This document shows positions 43,391-51,727 of a DNA stretch of 64,000 nt, piece by piece. The stretch comes from 13-2-20CM-66-19 sp963824395 (GTDB lineage Bacteria > Pseudomonadota > Gammaproteobacteria > Steroidobacterales > Steroidobacteraceae). Location of the stretch: positions 1,550,001 through 1,614,000 of the forward strand of contig CAWGPF010000001.1 of the NCBI GenBank assembly GCA_963824395.1. Reading direction: 5' to 3'. A model generated the notes under the pieces. It was given only the letters and a program-made list of their open reading frames with translations, did no database searches and was not told the DNA's origin. The position numbers were made by a program, and so were the translations under genes. How positions within the stretch are numbered: the stretch's first letter is position 1; each line of letters begins with the position of its first letter.

Positions 43391-44812
43391 ATGCCGACCC
43401 TGCCGAGAAGATACCCGAACCCCTGGCGAGTGCTGCCCGTCTTGGCCGCGCTCCTCGCCCCGGCGCTGTCCCTCGCCGCCGAACCCGTGGCCCCGAACAA
43501 GGGCGACACCGCCTGGATGCTCACCTCCACCGCCCTGGTGCTGCTCATGTCGGTGCCCGCGCTCGCCCTCTTCTACGGCGGACTGGTGCGCACCAAGAAC
43601 ATGCTCTCGGTGCTGATGCAGGTGTTCGTCGGCTTCTCGCTGATCACGGTGCTGTGGTGCATCTACGGGTACTCGCTCGCCTTCACGCAGGGCAATGCGT
43701 TCATCGGCGGCTTGTCGCGCGTCTTCCTCGCCGGCACCTTCGACCCGAAGCGTGGCGCCTTCGCCACCGTGCCGACCTTCTCCAAGGGCACGGTGCTGTA
43801 CGAGCTCGTCTACGTCGGCTTCCAGGCCACCTTCGCCGCCATCACCTGCTGCCTGATCCTCGGCGCCGTGGTGGAGCGCATCAAGTTCTCCGCCGTGCTG
43901 CTGTTCCTCGTCATCTGGTTCACCTTCAGCTACTGCCCCATCGCGCACATGGTGTGGTACTGGCCGGGCGCGGATGCCTACACCTCGGCGGACAAGGTCG
44001 ACGCCCTCAACGCCTCCGCGGGGCTGATCTGGCGCTCCGGGGCGCTGGATTTCGCCGGCGGCACGGTGGTGCACATCAACGCCGGGGTCGCAGGACTCGT
44101 GGGCGCGTACGTCCTCGGCAAGCGCGTCGGCTTCGGACGCGAGCCGATGCCCCCGCACAGCCTGACGCTGACCATGGTGGGAGCCTCGCTCCTGTGGTTC
44201 GGCTGGTTCGGCTTCAATGCCGGCTCGGCGCTCGAGGCAAACGGCTCCGCCGCGCTCGCCTTCCTCAACACCTACCTCGCCACCGCCTGCGCGGTGCTCT
44301 CCTGGATCGGCGCCGAATGGCTCATCAAGGGCAAGCCCTCGATGCTCGGCGCCGCCTCGGGCGCGGTGGCGGGCCTGGTCGCCATCACCCCGGCGGCCGG
44401 CAACGTCGGCATTCCCGGGGCCTTCGTGATCGGCGCCGGTGCGGGGCTCGTGTGCCTGTGGGGCGTCACGGGGCTCAAGAAAATCATCAAGGCCGACGAC
44501 TCCCTCGATGTTTTCGGCGTGCACGCGCTCGGGGGCGTCTTCGGCGCCCTGATGACCGGCATTTTCAACGCGCCCTTCCTCGGCGGCCCGGGCATCAGCG
44601 ACTACGTCAGCGGGGCCCAGAGCTATCCGGGGGTGGGCGCCCAGTTCCTGATCCAGCTCAAGGCGGTGTGTCTGGTGGTGGTGTGGACGGCGGTCGTCGC
44701 GCTCGTCGGTTTCTACATCGTCAAGGCCGCGGTAGGCCTGCGCGTACCCGAAGAAGCCGAGCGCGAGGGCCTGGACATCACCTCCCACGGCGAGCGGGCT
44801 TATGACCTGTAA
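43391..44812 (+). CDS. amtB: Ammonium transporter AmtB
   Basis: A 473-residue ammonium channel. A cleavable signal peptide ends near SLAAEP (residue 31), then 11 transmembrane helices. FYGGLVRTKNMLSVLMQ, AHMVWYWPGADAY and the signature DFAGGTVVHINAGVAGLVGAYVLG (with the first pore His) are conserved; GVHALGGVFGALMTGIFN carries the second pore His. The acidic C-terminal tail (VPEEAEREGLDITSHGERAYDL) is the PII-interacting end. No glnK is adjacent. The sigma-54-like promoter at 43279-43294 suggests induction by nitrogen limitation. Confidence 0.96.
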   Translation: MPTLPRRYPNPWRVLPVLAALLAPALSLAAEPVAPNKGDTAWMLTSTALVLLMSVPALALFYGGLVRTKNMLSVLMQVFVGFSLITVLWCIYGYSLAFTQGNAFIGGLSRVFLAGTFDPKRGAFATVPTFSKGTVLYELVYVGFQATFAAITCCLILGAVVERIKFSAVLLFLVIWFTFSYCPIAHMVWYWPGADAYTSADKVDALNASAGLIWRSGALDFAGGTVVHINAGVAGLVGAYVLGKRVGFGREPMPPHSLTLTMVGASLLWFGWFGFNAGSALEANGSAALAFLNTYLATACAVLSWIGAEWLIKGKPSMLGAASGAVAGLVAITPAAGNVGIPGAFVIGAGAGLVCLWGVTGLKKIIKADDSLDVFGVHALGGVFGALMTGIFNAPFLGGPGISDYVSGAQSYPGVGAQFLIQLKAVCLVVVWTAVVALVGFYIVKAAVGLRVPEEAEREGLDITSHGERAYDL

Positions 44813-44854
44813 CCCGTAACGGTTTCGATCGGCACTTCATTAGGGCCCCCAAGC

Positions 44855-44910
44855 GCGCTGGCGCCAAGGGCCCCTTCTTTGTAGGGTATGAGCCTTAAGG
44901 GCGCCAGCGC
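44855..44910. repeat. Inverted repeat downstream of amtB
   Basis: Perfect 11-bp inverted repeat GCGCTGGCGCC (44855-44865) and GGCGCCAGCGC (44900-44910) separated by 34 bp; AAGGGCCCC between the arms adds a smaller palindrome next to a CTTCTTT stretch. It lies between amtB and the DUF4124 gene and could act as terminator or mRNA-stabilising structure. Confidence 0.45.
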
Positions 44911-44986
44911 CTTGGCGCGGGTGTGACGGAGTTCAAAGGTCGCACGCCGCAGCAGACGCCATACTGCGTCGCGGAGGCCTCGTTTT

Positions 44987-45514
44987 ATGTCGCGACTCGT
45001 ACCGCTTGCCACCATCGTTCTTCTGGGCACGCTCAGCGTGGCCCGCGCCGACGTCTACCGCTGGATAGACGACAAGGGCGTGCCGCACTACAGCGACCAG
45101 TGGGTGCCGGGCTCGACCGTCATCAAGACGAGCAAGGTGCGCCCGGACTCGGACACCATGAACACGGCCCGCGCGCCGGCTAACCCCGCCGACCGCGCCA
45201 ACCAGGTGGTCGCCGATCAGAACAACGCGCGCGCCGTACAGCAGGACGTCACCAAGAGCCGCGATGCCCAGTGCAAGGCGGCCACCGACCGCTACCTGAA
45301 GTCGGTCGTCTCGCGGCGCGTCTACAAGGACGGCCCGGACGGCTCGCGCACGTTCCTCTCGGACGCCGAGGCGGACGCCTACCGCGAGGGCGCCCGCAAG
45401 GACGTGCAGTCGGCGTGCGGCAAGGTGCCGGAATTCGATCCGAACGCGCCGATCCCGGAACCGAAGCCGATCCCCGAGCCCAAGGTCAACCCGGCCGACG
45501 CCACGTCCGAATAA
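44987..45514 (+). CDS. DUF4124 domain-containing exported protein
   Basis: A 175-residue protein with an N-terminal signal peptide (MSRLVPLATIVLLGTLSVARA, cleaved near residue 21). The next part, DVYRWIDDKGVPHYSDQWVPGSTVIK, is the DUF4124 domain (YKWxDxxGxxHYSD). A helical, charged middle (residues 60-140) and a C-terminal Pro/Glu repeat (IPEPKPIPEPKV) follow. The domain is common in gammaproteobacterial periplasmic proteins, function unknown. It is a single gene between amtB and the dehydrogenase operon. Confidence 0.85.
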   Translation: MSRLVPLATIVLLGTLSVARADVYRWIDDKGVPHYSDQWVPGSTVIKTSKVRPDSDTMNTARAPANPADRANQVVADQNNARAVQQDVTKSRDAQCKAATDRYLKSVVSRRVYKDGPDGSRTFLSDAEADAYREGARKDVQSACGKVPEFDPNAPIPEPKPIPEPKVNPADATSE

Positions 45515-45621
45515 GGCGTCGCACGCCCGCCCGTCGGGGGCGCCCCGCAATTCCTTTGGACAAGGCGCACGCTCTATAGTGGCGCCCGCGGCCCTCCGCG
45601 GCCGAACGAGGCACGAAGCAC

Positions 45622-46524
45622 ATGCGCGTAGGTTTTGTCGGACTCGGTGCCATGGGGACGAACATGGCGCGCAACCTGAGCAAGGCGGGGCTGCTCGCCG
45701 GTGTCTACAACCGCACCCCGCAGAAGGCCGAGAGCCTCGCTCAGGAACTCAGCGTCAAGGCCTACCCGACGCTTGCCGCGCTCGGCAGCGACGTCGATGC
45801 GGCGGTGTCGTGCGTCTCCGCTGACGCCGACGTGCTTGAAGTCGCGCAGGGCCTGAAGCCGGCGCTGCGGCGCGGCACGCTGCTGTGCGACTGTTCAACC
45901 ATCAGCTCCGACACGGCGCGCCGCGCCGCGCAGATCCTGAGCCCGGGCGGCATCGACTTCCTCGACTGCCCGGTGAGCGGGGGCACGGAAGGGGCGCGCG
46001 ATGCGACGCTCGCCATCATGGTCGGGGGAAGCGAGGCAGCCTTCGAGCGTGCGCTGCCGATCCTCAAGGCGATGGGCAAGGCGGTGACCCTCTTCGGGCC
46101 CGTCGGCAGCGGCCAGGCCGCCAAGGCCACCAACCAGATCATGTGCGCCGGCATCATCGAGGCGGTCTCGGAGGCCATGGCCTTCGCTCACGCCCAGGGG
46201 CTGCCGCTCGACAAACTCATCGACACCCTCGGCAAGGGCGCCGGCTCCTCGTGGTACTTCGTGCACCGCGCGCCCAACATGGTGCGCGGGTCGTACCCGG
46301 CCGGCTTCCGCGTGCGCCTGCACGAGAAGGACCTGCGCATCTGCCACAACATGGCGGCGCGCTTCGGGGTGCAGCTGCCGGTGGTCGAGCGCATGCTCGG
46401 GGAGTACGCCGAGCTCGTGGCGCGCGGCTTCGGGGACGAGGACATCTCGGCCACCTACCGCCTGAAGTCCGAGCTCTTCGAGCGCACCAACATCATGAGT
46501 GCCCCGGCGCGCGGCGACGCATGA
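45622..46524 (+). CDS. 3-hydroxyisobutyrate dehydrogenase-family NAD(P)-dependent oxidoreductase
   Basis: A 300-residue beta-hydroxyacid dehydrogenase. VGFVGLGAMGTNMARNLSKAG (residues 3-23) is the Rossmann loop; DCPVSGGTEGARDATLAIMVGG is the substrate-binding signature and GQAAKATNQIMCAG holds the catalytic Lys. Substrate could be 3-hydroxyisobutyrate, tartronate semialdehyde or succinic semialdehyde. A TATAGT -10-like hexamer is at 45575-45580. The stop overlaps the start of a LytS-type kinase gene by 4 bp, an unexpected pairing of a metabolic enzyme with a two-component system. Confidence 0.9.
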   Translation: MRVGFVGLGAMGTNMARNLSKAGLLAGVYNRTPQKAESLAQELSVKAYPTLAALGSDVDAAVSCVSADADVLEVAQGLKPALRRGTLLCDCSTISSDTARRAAQILSPGGIDFLDCPVSGGTEGARDATLAIMVGGSEAAFERALPILKAMGKAVTLFGPVGSGQAAKATNQIMCAGIIEAVSEAMAFAHAQGLPLDKLIDTLGKGAGSSWYFVHRAPNMVRGSYPAGFRVRLHEKDLRICHNMAARFGVQLPVVERMLGEYAELVARGFGDEDISATYRLKSELFERTNIMSAPARGDA

Positions 46525-47612
46525 AGACCGAGGCAGGGCCCGCCGACCGGGCCCTCTACCTGCCGGATTTCTGCACCTCGCGCGTCACGCTCGCGATCGT
46601 GCTGATCGTCGAGCTCACCGCGCTGGTCCTCACCCTCGCCCGCCAGAGCGCGCTCAGCGATTTCTGGACCGACCTGGTGCTCACCTCGATGTTTCTCCTG
46701 TGGATCGGCCTCACGTGCGCAGCGCTCCTGTGCCTGCTGCGCACCCGGCTGTGCCGCCTGAACGTCGCCGTGGGCTCCGCCGCCGTCATGGCGCTCATCA
46801 CGGCCGTGGTCGTGATCGTGTCGGTGTGCGCTGCGCTGCTGGGACGCATCCCCATGGTGGTCGACTTCGGCGCCGCCGACCTGTTTCCGGGGGATGCGGC
46901 GCGCTTCGCGCTGCGAAACCTGTGGATCGGCCTCATCATCGCCGGCCTCGCGCTGCGCTACTTCTACGTCTCGCACCACTGGCGGCGCAGCGTGGAGCTG
47001 CGCGCCGCCGCGCGCGTGCATGCCCTGCAGGCGCGCATCCGCCCACACTTCCTCTTCAACAGCATGAACACCATCGCCGCTCTGACGCGCAGCAACCCGC
47101 GGCGCGCCGAGCAGGCGGTGCAGGATCTCGCCGACCTGTTCCGCGCCTCCCTGAGCGATAAGCGCGACATCATCACGCTCGCCGAGGAGCTCGAGGTGGC
47201 GCGCACCTACCAGCGCATGGAGCAGCTGCGCCTCGGCGAGCGCCTGCAGGTCGAGTGGCGCACCGAGGCGCTGCCGGCGAACGCGCTGGTGCCGGGCCTC
47301 ATGATCCAGCCGCTGCTCGAGAACGCCATCTACCACGGCATCGAGCCGCGCGCCGAAGGCGGCCTCGTCACCATCACGGGCGAGGTAAGCGCGGGGCTCA
47401 TCACCATCGTGGTGCGCAACCCGCTCGATCCCTCCCCGGGAATGCGCGAGGGCAATCGCCTGGCGCTCGCCAACATCCGCGAACGCCTGAGCCTCATGTA
47501 CGGCGAGCGCGCCCTCATGAAGTCCGGGCGCTTTGACGCCGAGTACATCGTCACGCTGCGCTTCCCGCTGCTGGAGCGCGTCGCCGAAACTGCCGTGCCG
47601 CAGCCGGCCTGA
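46521..47612 (+). CDS. LytS/AlgZ-type sensor histidine kinase
   Basis: A 363-residue membrane kinase starting at the ATG that overlaps the previous stop. Four hydrophobic segments (about residues 23-40, 52-75, 85-107 and 132-150) form the sensor. The His_kinase motif ARIRPHFLFNSMNTIAALTRSNP carries phospho-accepting His176. The ATPase part has QPLLENAIYHGIEP (N box) and NRLALANIRERLSLMYG (G box). This is the AlgZ/FimS class, whose partner is a LytTR response regulator; such a gene follows after 4 bp. The input signal is unknown. Confidence 0.92.
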   Translation: MKTEAGPADRALYLPDFCTSRVTLAIVLIVELTALVLTLARQSALSDFWTDLVLTSMFLLWIGLTCAALLCLLRTRLCRLNVAVGSAAVMALITAVVVIVSVCAALLGRIPMVVDFGAADLFPGDAARFALRNLWIGLIIAGLALRYFYVSHHWRRSVELRAAARVHALQARIRPHFLFNSMNTIAALTRSNPRRAEQAVQDLADLFRASLSDKRDIITLAEELEVARTYQRMEQLRLGERLQVEWRTEALPANALVPGLMIQPLLENAIYHGIEPRAEGGLVTITGEVSAGLITIVVRNPLDPSPGMREGNRLALANIRERLSLMYGERALMKSGRFDAEYIVTLRFPLLERVAETAVPQPA

Positions 47613-47616
47613 ACCC

Positions 47617-48363
47617 ATGGCCACGCCGGCGAAACTCAAGGTACTGATCGTCGACGATGAGGCGCCGGCGCGCGAGCGGCTGCGCAGCCTGCTCGCCGAG
47701 ATCGAGGACGTCGAGGTGGCCGGCGAAGCCAGCAACGCGCGCGAAGCGCTGAGCCACACGCATGACCTCGTCCCCGACGTTGTGCTGCTCGACGTGCGCA
47801 TGCCGGGCATGGACGGCCTGGAAGCGGCGCGCCACCTGAACGTGCTGGCCGAGCCGCCGGCGGTCATCTTCACCACCGCCTTTGACCAGTACGCGGTGGA
47901 GGCCTTCGAGGCGCAGGCGGTCGGGTACCTGCTCAAACCGGTGCGCAAAGAACAGCTGGCCGCCGCCCTGACCCGCGCCGGGCGGCTGACGCGCGTGCAG
48001 CTGCAGCGGCTCGCGGCGGCCGGAGATGCCGAGCGCCGCAGCCATATCGCCGCGCGCAACCGTGACGGGCTGCGGCTGATTCCGCTCGAGGAGGTGCAGT
48101 ACTTCCTCGCCGACCAGAAGTACACGACCGTCAGGCACCTCAAGGGCGAGGACCTGATCGAGGATTCGCTCAGGCTCCTCGAAGGCGAGTTCGGCAACAC
48201 CTTCGTGCGCATCCACCGCAATGCCCTGGTCGGGGTGAAGTACCTCGAGCGCATCGAGCGCCACGCGGACGGCCAGTACTTCGTGCACCTGCGCGGCTGC
48301 GATGCGCCCCTGCAGGTCAGCCGCCGCATGGCAGGGGAGCTGAAGGAAAGATTCCGGATATGA
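47617..48363 (+). CDS. algR: LytTR-family response regulator (AlgR-like)
   Basis: From the ATG at 47617 a 248-residue regulator. The receiver domain has the acidic pocket IVDDE (residues 11-15), phospho-acceptor Asp59 in VLLDVRMPGMDG, Thr in IFTTAFD and Lys in LLKPVRKEQL. The C-terminal LytTR DNA-binding domain includes RLIPLEEVQYFLADQKYTTV and NTFVRIHRNALVGVKYLERI. It is close to AlgR of Pseudomonas, which controls alginate, type IV pili and virulence. Pairing with the AlgZ-like kinase immediately upstream indicates a complete two-component system. Confidence 0.92.
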   Translation: MATPAKLKVLIVDDEAPARERLRSLLAEIEDVEVAGEASNAREALSHTHDLVPDVVLLDVRMPGMDGLEAARHLNVLAEPPAVIFTTAFDQYAVEAFEAQAVGYLLKPVRKEQLAAALTRAGRLTRVQLQRLAAAGDAERRSHIAARNRDGLRLIPLEEVQYFLADQKYTTVRHLKGEDLIEDSLRLLEGEFGNTFVRIHRNALVGVKYLERIERHADGQYFVHLRGCDAPLQVSRRMAGELKERFRI

Positions 48364-48512
48364 GGGTGCGCGAGGCAGCGGGTGCTGCGGTCCCGCGATT
48401 TGCGCGCATGCGCCACGCCGCAGACTCGAGGGCCACCATCAGCAAGCCCCGCTAGCCTAAAGAGCGCGAGGTCCGGGCGCGCGCGGGCATCGAACCGCGA
48501 GCGAGCCGCGCC

Positions 48513-49136
48513 TCATCCCTTGCCGCAGATCGTGACCACGGCCTTGCGTGCGAAGTCGGCCAGCTCGGCACGCGGCGTGCCGGCGCGCGCGCGGATCGCC
48601 ATCCGGCTCAATACCGCTGAGGCCAGTCCTGCGAGGGTCTCCGGGTCGGCATCGGTCGCCAGCTCGCCGCTGGCGCGCGCGGCGCGGAAGCGCGTCTCCC
48701 AGCATTCATCCAGCGAGCGCATGCCGTGGATGAAGGCCTCGCGGATGACCGGATCCTCCACCACCTCCGTGGTCGCCGTGCCGACCGCAAAGCAGCCGCG
48801 CGGGGGGCCGTTGCCCGAGAAGTAGATCGCCAGAGCGCCCTCGAAGACATTCTGTACCGACTCGCGCAGGGGTTTTTGGGCCGAGAGAGTGTTGCGCATC
48901 GCCTTGAGGTTGCGCTGCCAGTAGTGCTCAAGCGCCTTGAGGTAGATGGCCCGCTTGTCGCCGAAGCCCGCATACAGGCTCGGCCGGTTCATGCCGGTGG
49001 CGGCGGCCAGGTTATCCAGCGAAGTGCCCGCGTAGCCCCCCTTCCAGAAGGCTTCCAATGCCTGCCGCAGTGCCACGTCGGGATCGTAGGCACGCGGCCG
49101 CCCGCGGCGCTTCGCTACGACTGCATTTTGTACCAT
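48513..49136 (-). CDS. TetR/AcrR family transcriptional regulator
   Basis: A 207-residue repressor. The N-terminal helix-turn-helix is RPRAYDPDVALRQALEAFWKGGYAGTSLDNLAAATGMNRPSLYAGFGDKRAIY-type, the usual TetR pattern with SLYAGFGDK in the recognition helix; the C-terminal ligand domain (about 85-205) has the TetR_C pattern with GCFAVGTATTEV. It is divergent from a small YXWGXW protein gene. Inverted TGTACC/GGTACA half-sites lie on each side of the intergenic region, one over its own start codon, suggesting autorepression and control of the neighbour. Confidence 0.9.
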   Translation of the reverse strand: MVQNAVVAKRRGRPRAYDPDVALRQALEAFWKGGYAGTSLDNLAAATGMNRPSLYAGFGDKRAIYLKALEHYWQRNLKAMRNTLSAQKPLRESVQNVFEGALAIYFSGNGPPRGCFAVGTATTEVVEDPVIREAFIHGMRSLDECWETRFRAARASGELATDADPETLAGLASAVLSRMAIRARAGTPRAELADFARKAVVTICGKG

Positions 49137-49199
49137 ATTGAATTAAATCCGTTGACCGTCGGCCTCAGGCAGACTATATTTGTCCGTAACGGTACAAAA
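49126..49199. promoter_or_regulatory. Inverted TTTTGTACC / GGTACAAAA half-sites in TetR divergent promoter
   Basis: TTTTGTACC at 49126-49134 and its exact reverse complement GGTACAAAA at 49191-49199 flank the AT-rich divergent promoter region. The right copy is part of a looser local palindrome beginning TTTGTCCG (from 49179). The left copy overlaps the start codon of the TetR gene. This fits two operator half-clusters for the regulator. Confidence 0.5.
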
Positions 49200-49258
49200 A
49201 TCAAGTGAAAGTGATGTCGCTTTCACGACCGCACGAAGATCCATCAAGGAGACACGCG

Positions 49259-49573
49259 ATGAACGCCGTTCGCAAGACCCTGCTGATAACTCCCGTTCTG
49301 ACCTGCCTCGCCATCGGCGCCCTGGCGCTGCCGGCACTCGCCGCGGCCGCCAACACCGTGAGCGAGGTGGCCCCGCCGCCGCCGCGCATCGAGAACGTGC
49401 CGCACCGCGACGGCTACGTCTGGGCGTCCGGTCACTGGGAATGGAATGGCAAATCCTGGACCTGGACCACCGGCACTTACCTCGTCGAACAGCGTCACGC
49501 GCAGTGGATCCCGGACGGCTGGGAGGCCTCGGGCGCGCAGTGGCGTTACGTTCCCGGACACTGGGAGCGCTGA
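49259..49573 (+). CDS. YXWGXW repeat-containing exported protein
   Basis: A 104-residue protein starting at an ATG with AAGGAG ahead of it. A signal peptide (KTLLITPVLTCLAIGALALPALAAA) is cleaved near residue 30. The mature part has aromatic repeats: RDGYVWASGHWEWNGKSWTW, then WIPDGWEASG and WRYVPGHWER, the YXWGXW (WxxGxWxxW) pattern of small periplasmic proteins with unknown, possibly envelope or sugar-binding, roles. Probably controlled by the divergent TetR regulator through the TGTACC sites. A stable hairpin follows the stop. Confidence 0.85.
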   Translation: MNAVRKTLLITPVLTCLAIGALALPALAAAANTVSEVAPPPPRIENVPHRDGYVWASGHWEWNGKSWTWTTGTYLVEQRHAQWIPDGWEASGAQWRYVPGHWER

Positions 49574-49583
49574 ATCGGATGGC

Positions 49584-49617
49584 ATGCAGCGTGCGGCCGG
49601 CGGGCCGCATGCTGCAT
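49584..49617 (+). terminator. Long hairpin after YXWGXW gene (terminator-like, no T-run)
   Basis: A 15-bp stem, ATGCAGCGTGCGGCC (49584-49598) against GGCCGCATGCTGCAT (49603-49617), with one G-T pair and a 4-nt loop. It begins 11 bp after the stop codon. No T-tract follows, so it may act as an mRNA 3' stabiliser or a rho-dependent stop, or serve both convergent genes. Confidence 0.5.
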
Positions 49618-49653
49618 GAGTTCTGAGGCTCGCTTAGGCCCGCGAGTCTCTCA

Positions 49654-50199
49654 TCAGGCCGACGGCCGCTGCTCGTTCCACTTGAGCAGGTGGCCGATGT
49701 CGCGGCGCTCGGCGGGCTTTAGGCCCTTCCTCGCCAGGGCGTGTGCGGTGACGGTAATCCCCGGACGCAGCGGCTCGAACGCCTCCCACACCCGGTCGTA
49801 TTCAGTGCGCGCGATCAGCCACCGGCCCGCGCGGCGCACGTATTCGTCCTGGTAGATGAGGCATCCCATCGTGATCTGGCCCCGGTCGCGGGCGATGTGG
49901 AAGTCCTCGCAGTACCAGGTGCCGCGGGCGCGATCCTCGCCCAGAAACTCGATATCCGGCAGATGCGCCTGGTGCATGGTGATCATGTCGGAGTGATGGG
50001 CATTCAGGAGAAAATCGAGCATCTCCTTAAGATTCTCCGCCGTAGCGGTATACGCCCCGCCCCGATAGCGCACCTTCACGTCCTCGGTAAAGATCGAACG
50101 CAGCAGGGCGACGTCGCACAGGTCCGTCGCGCGACAATAGCGGCTTTTCAGCTGCTTGATTTCTTCGAGGTCCGAAAGCTGTTGCAGTGTGTAGGCCAT
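49654..50199 (-). CDS. SnoaL-like (NTF2-fold) domain protein
   Basis: A 181-residue single-domain protein. LEEIKQLKSRYCRATDLCDVALLRSIFTEDVKVRYRGG is the typical opening of the SnoaL_4/NTF2-like alpha+beta cone, and HHSDMITMHQAHLPDIEFLGEDRARGTWYCEDFHI and AGRWLIARTEYDRVWEAFEP give the conserved strands. Members include cyclases, isomerases and dehydratases; the DxxY/H arrangement does not allow a substrate guess. It lies alone between the YXWGXW gene (convergent) and hslU. Confidence 0.83.
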   Translation of the reverse strand: MAYTLQQLSDLEEIKQLKSRYCRATDLCDVALLRSIFTEDVKVRYRGGAYTATAENLKEMLDFLLNAHHSDMITMHQAHLPDIEFLGEDRARGTWYCEDFHIARDRGQITMGCLIYQDEYVRRAGRWLIARTEYDRVWEAFEPLRPGITVTAHALARKGLKPAERRDIGHLLKWNEQRPSA

Positions 50200-50368
50200 G
50201 GGCGGCTCCGGGTGTTGTGCTCAGACGGAATGCAGACCGGTCCCTCGGGAGATTACCCGCGCCATGTCGTGCAGAAACCCCCACATGGAGTAGCGACGAC
50301 GCGCGCCGTTTGCTGCCCCGCCCGGCCCGGGAGCGCTGTTCGCCCCCCCGGCGCGCCACCTCGAGCGC

Positions 50369-51724
50369 CTACAGGATGTAGCGGCTGAGGTCCTCGTCCT
50401 TGACCAGCGCTCCGAGGTGATCATCGACGTACTTCGCGTCGATCGTCACCCGGGCGCCTGAGCCGTTGGCACGCTCGGCCTGCTCGGCGGCATCGTATGA
50501 GACGGTCTCGAGCAGCCGCTCCACCACGGTGTGCAGGCGCCGCGCGCCGATGTTCTCGGTGCGCTCGTTGACGTGCGCGGCGATCTCGGCGATGCGCCGC
50601 ACGCCGTCCGCGGCGAACGTCACGTCCAGCCCTTCCGTCTTCATGAGCGCCTGGTACTGCGCGGTGAGCGAAGCATCCGGCTCGGTGAGGATGCGCACGA
50701 AGTCGCCCACCTTGAGGGAGTCGAGTTCCACCCGGATCGGCAGTCGACCCTGCAGCTCCGGGATCAGGTCCGAGGGCTTGGAGAGGCTGAAGGCGCCCGA
50801 GGCGATGAACAGCACGTGATCGGTCTTGAGCGGGCCGTACTTGGTGTTGACGGTCGAGCCCTCGACGAGGGGCAACAGGTCGCGCTGCACACCCTCGCGC
50901 GAGACATCGGCGCCGAGCGTCTCCTGGCGGCGCGTGACCTTGTCGATCTCGTCGATGAAGACGATGCCGTTCTGCTCGGCATTGGCGAGCGCCTGGATCT
51001 TGAGCTCATCCTCGTTGATGAGCTTGCCGGCCTCCTCATCGATGAGGAGCTTGAGTGCCTCGCGCACTTTCAGCTTGCGGGTGCGCGTGCGGTTGCCGCC
51101 GAGGTTCTGGAACATGGACTGCAGCTGCTGCTGCATCTCTTCCATGCCCGGGGGCGCCATGATGTCGACGCCGTTTGGCAGCGCGCGCAGCTCGATCTCG
51201 ACCTCGCGCTCATCAAGCTCGTGCTCGCGCAGCATCTTGCGGAATTTCTGGCGGGTCTCGGAATCGCGCGCGTGCGCGGGCTCGTCGGTGGAGAATCCCA
51301 TCATGCGCGGCTTGGGCAGCAGCGTATCGAGCACGCGCTCCTCGGCGGCATCGAGCGCGCGCTCGCGCACCTTCACCATTTCCTGCTCGCGCATCATCTT
51401 CACGGCGACATCGGCGAGCTCCTTGACGATCGACTCGACGTCGCGGCCGACATAGCCGACTTCCGTGAACTTGGTCGCCTCGACCTTCACGAACGGCGCA
51501 TTGGCGAGCTTCGCCAGGCGGCGCGCGATCTCGGTCTTGCCGACTCCGGTCGGGCCGATCATGAGGATGTTCTTCGGGGTGATCTCCTGGCGCAGCGGCT
51601 CACCGACCTGCATGCGCCGCCAGCGGTTACGCAGCGCAATGGCGACCGCGCGCTTGGCGGCGTCCTGGCCGATGATGTGCTTGTCCAGTTCCTGAACGAT
51701 CTGCGGAGGTGTGAGTGCTGACAT
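50369..51724 (-). CDS. hslU: ATP-dependent protease ATPase subunit HslU
   Basis: A 451-residue AAA+ ATPase. MIGPTGVGKTEIARRLAKLANAPFVKVEATKFTEVGYVGRDVES contains Walker A and the GYVGRD pore loop; GIVFIDEIDKV is Walker B; TENIGARRLHTVVERLLE is the sensor 2 region; the C-terminal LSRYIL inserts into HslV to activate it. The I domain spans about residues 110-240. HslU unfolds substrates for HslV. It lies 3 bp downstream of hslV, so the two subunits are co-expressed; heat-shock regulation is usual but no sigma-32 promoter was identified here. Confidence 0.97.
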   Translation of the reverse strand: MSALTPPQIVQELDKHIIGQDAAKRAVAIALRNRWRRMQVGEPLRQEITPKNILMIGPTGVGKTEIARRLAKLANAPFVKVEATKFTEVGYVGRDVESIVKELADVAVKMMREQEMVKVRERALDAAEERVLDTLLPKPRMMGFSTDEPAHARDSETRQKFRKMLREHELDEREVEIELRALPNGVDIMAPPGMEEMQQQLQSMFQNLGGNRTRTRKLKVREALKLLIDEEAGKLINEDELKIQALANAEQNGIVFIDEIDKVTRRQETLGADVSREGVQRDLLPLVEGSTVNTKYGPLKTDHVLFIASGAFSLSKPSDLIPELQGRLPIRVELDSLKVGDFVRILTEPDASLTAQYQALMKTEGLDVTFAADGVRRIAEIAAHVNERTENIGARRLHTVVERLLETVSYDAAEQAERANGSGARVTIDAKYVDDHLGALVKDEDLSRYIL

Positions 51725-51727
51725 GCC

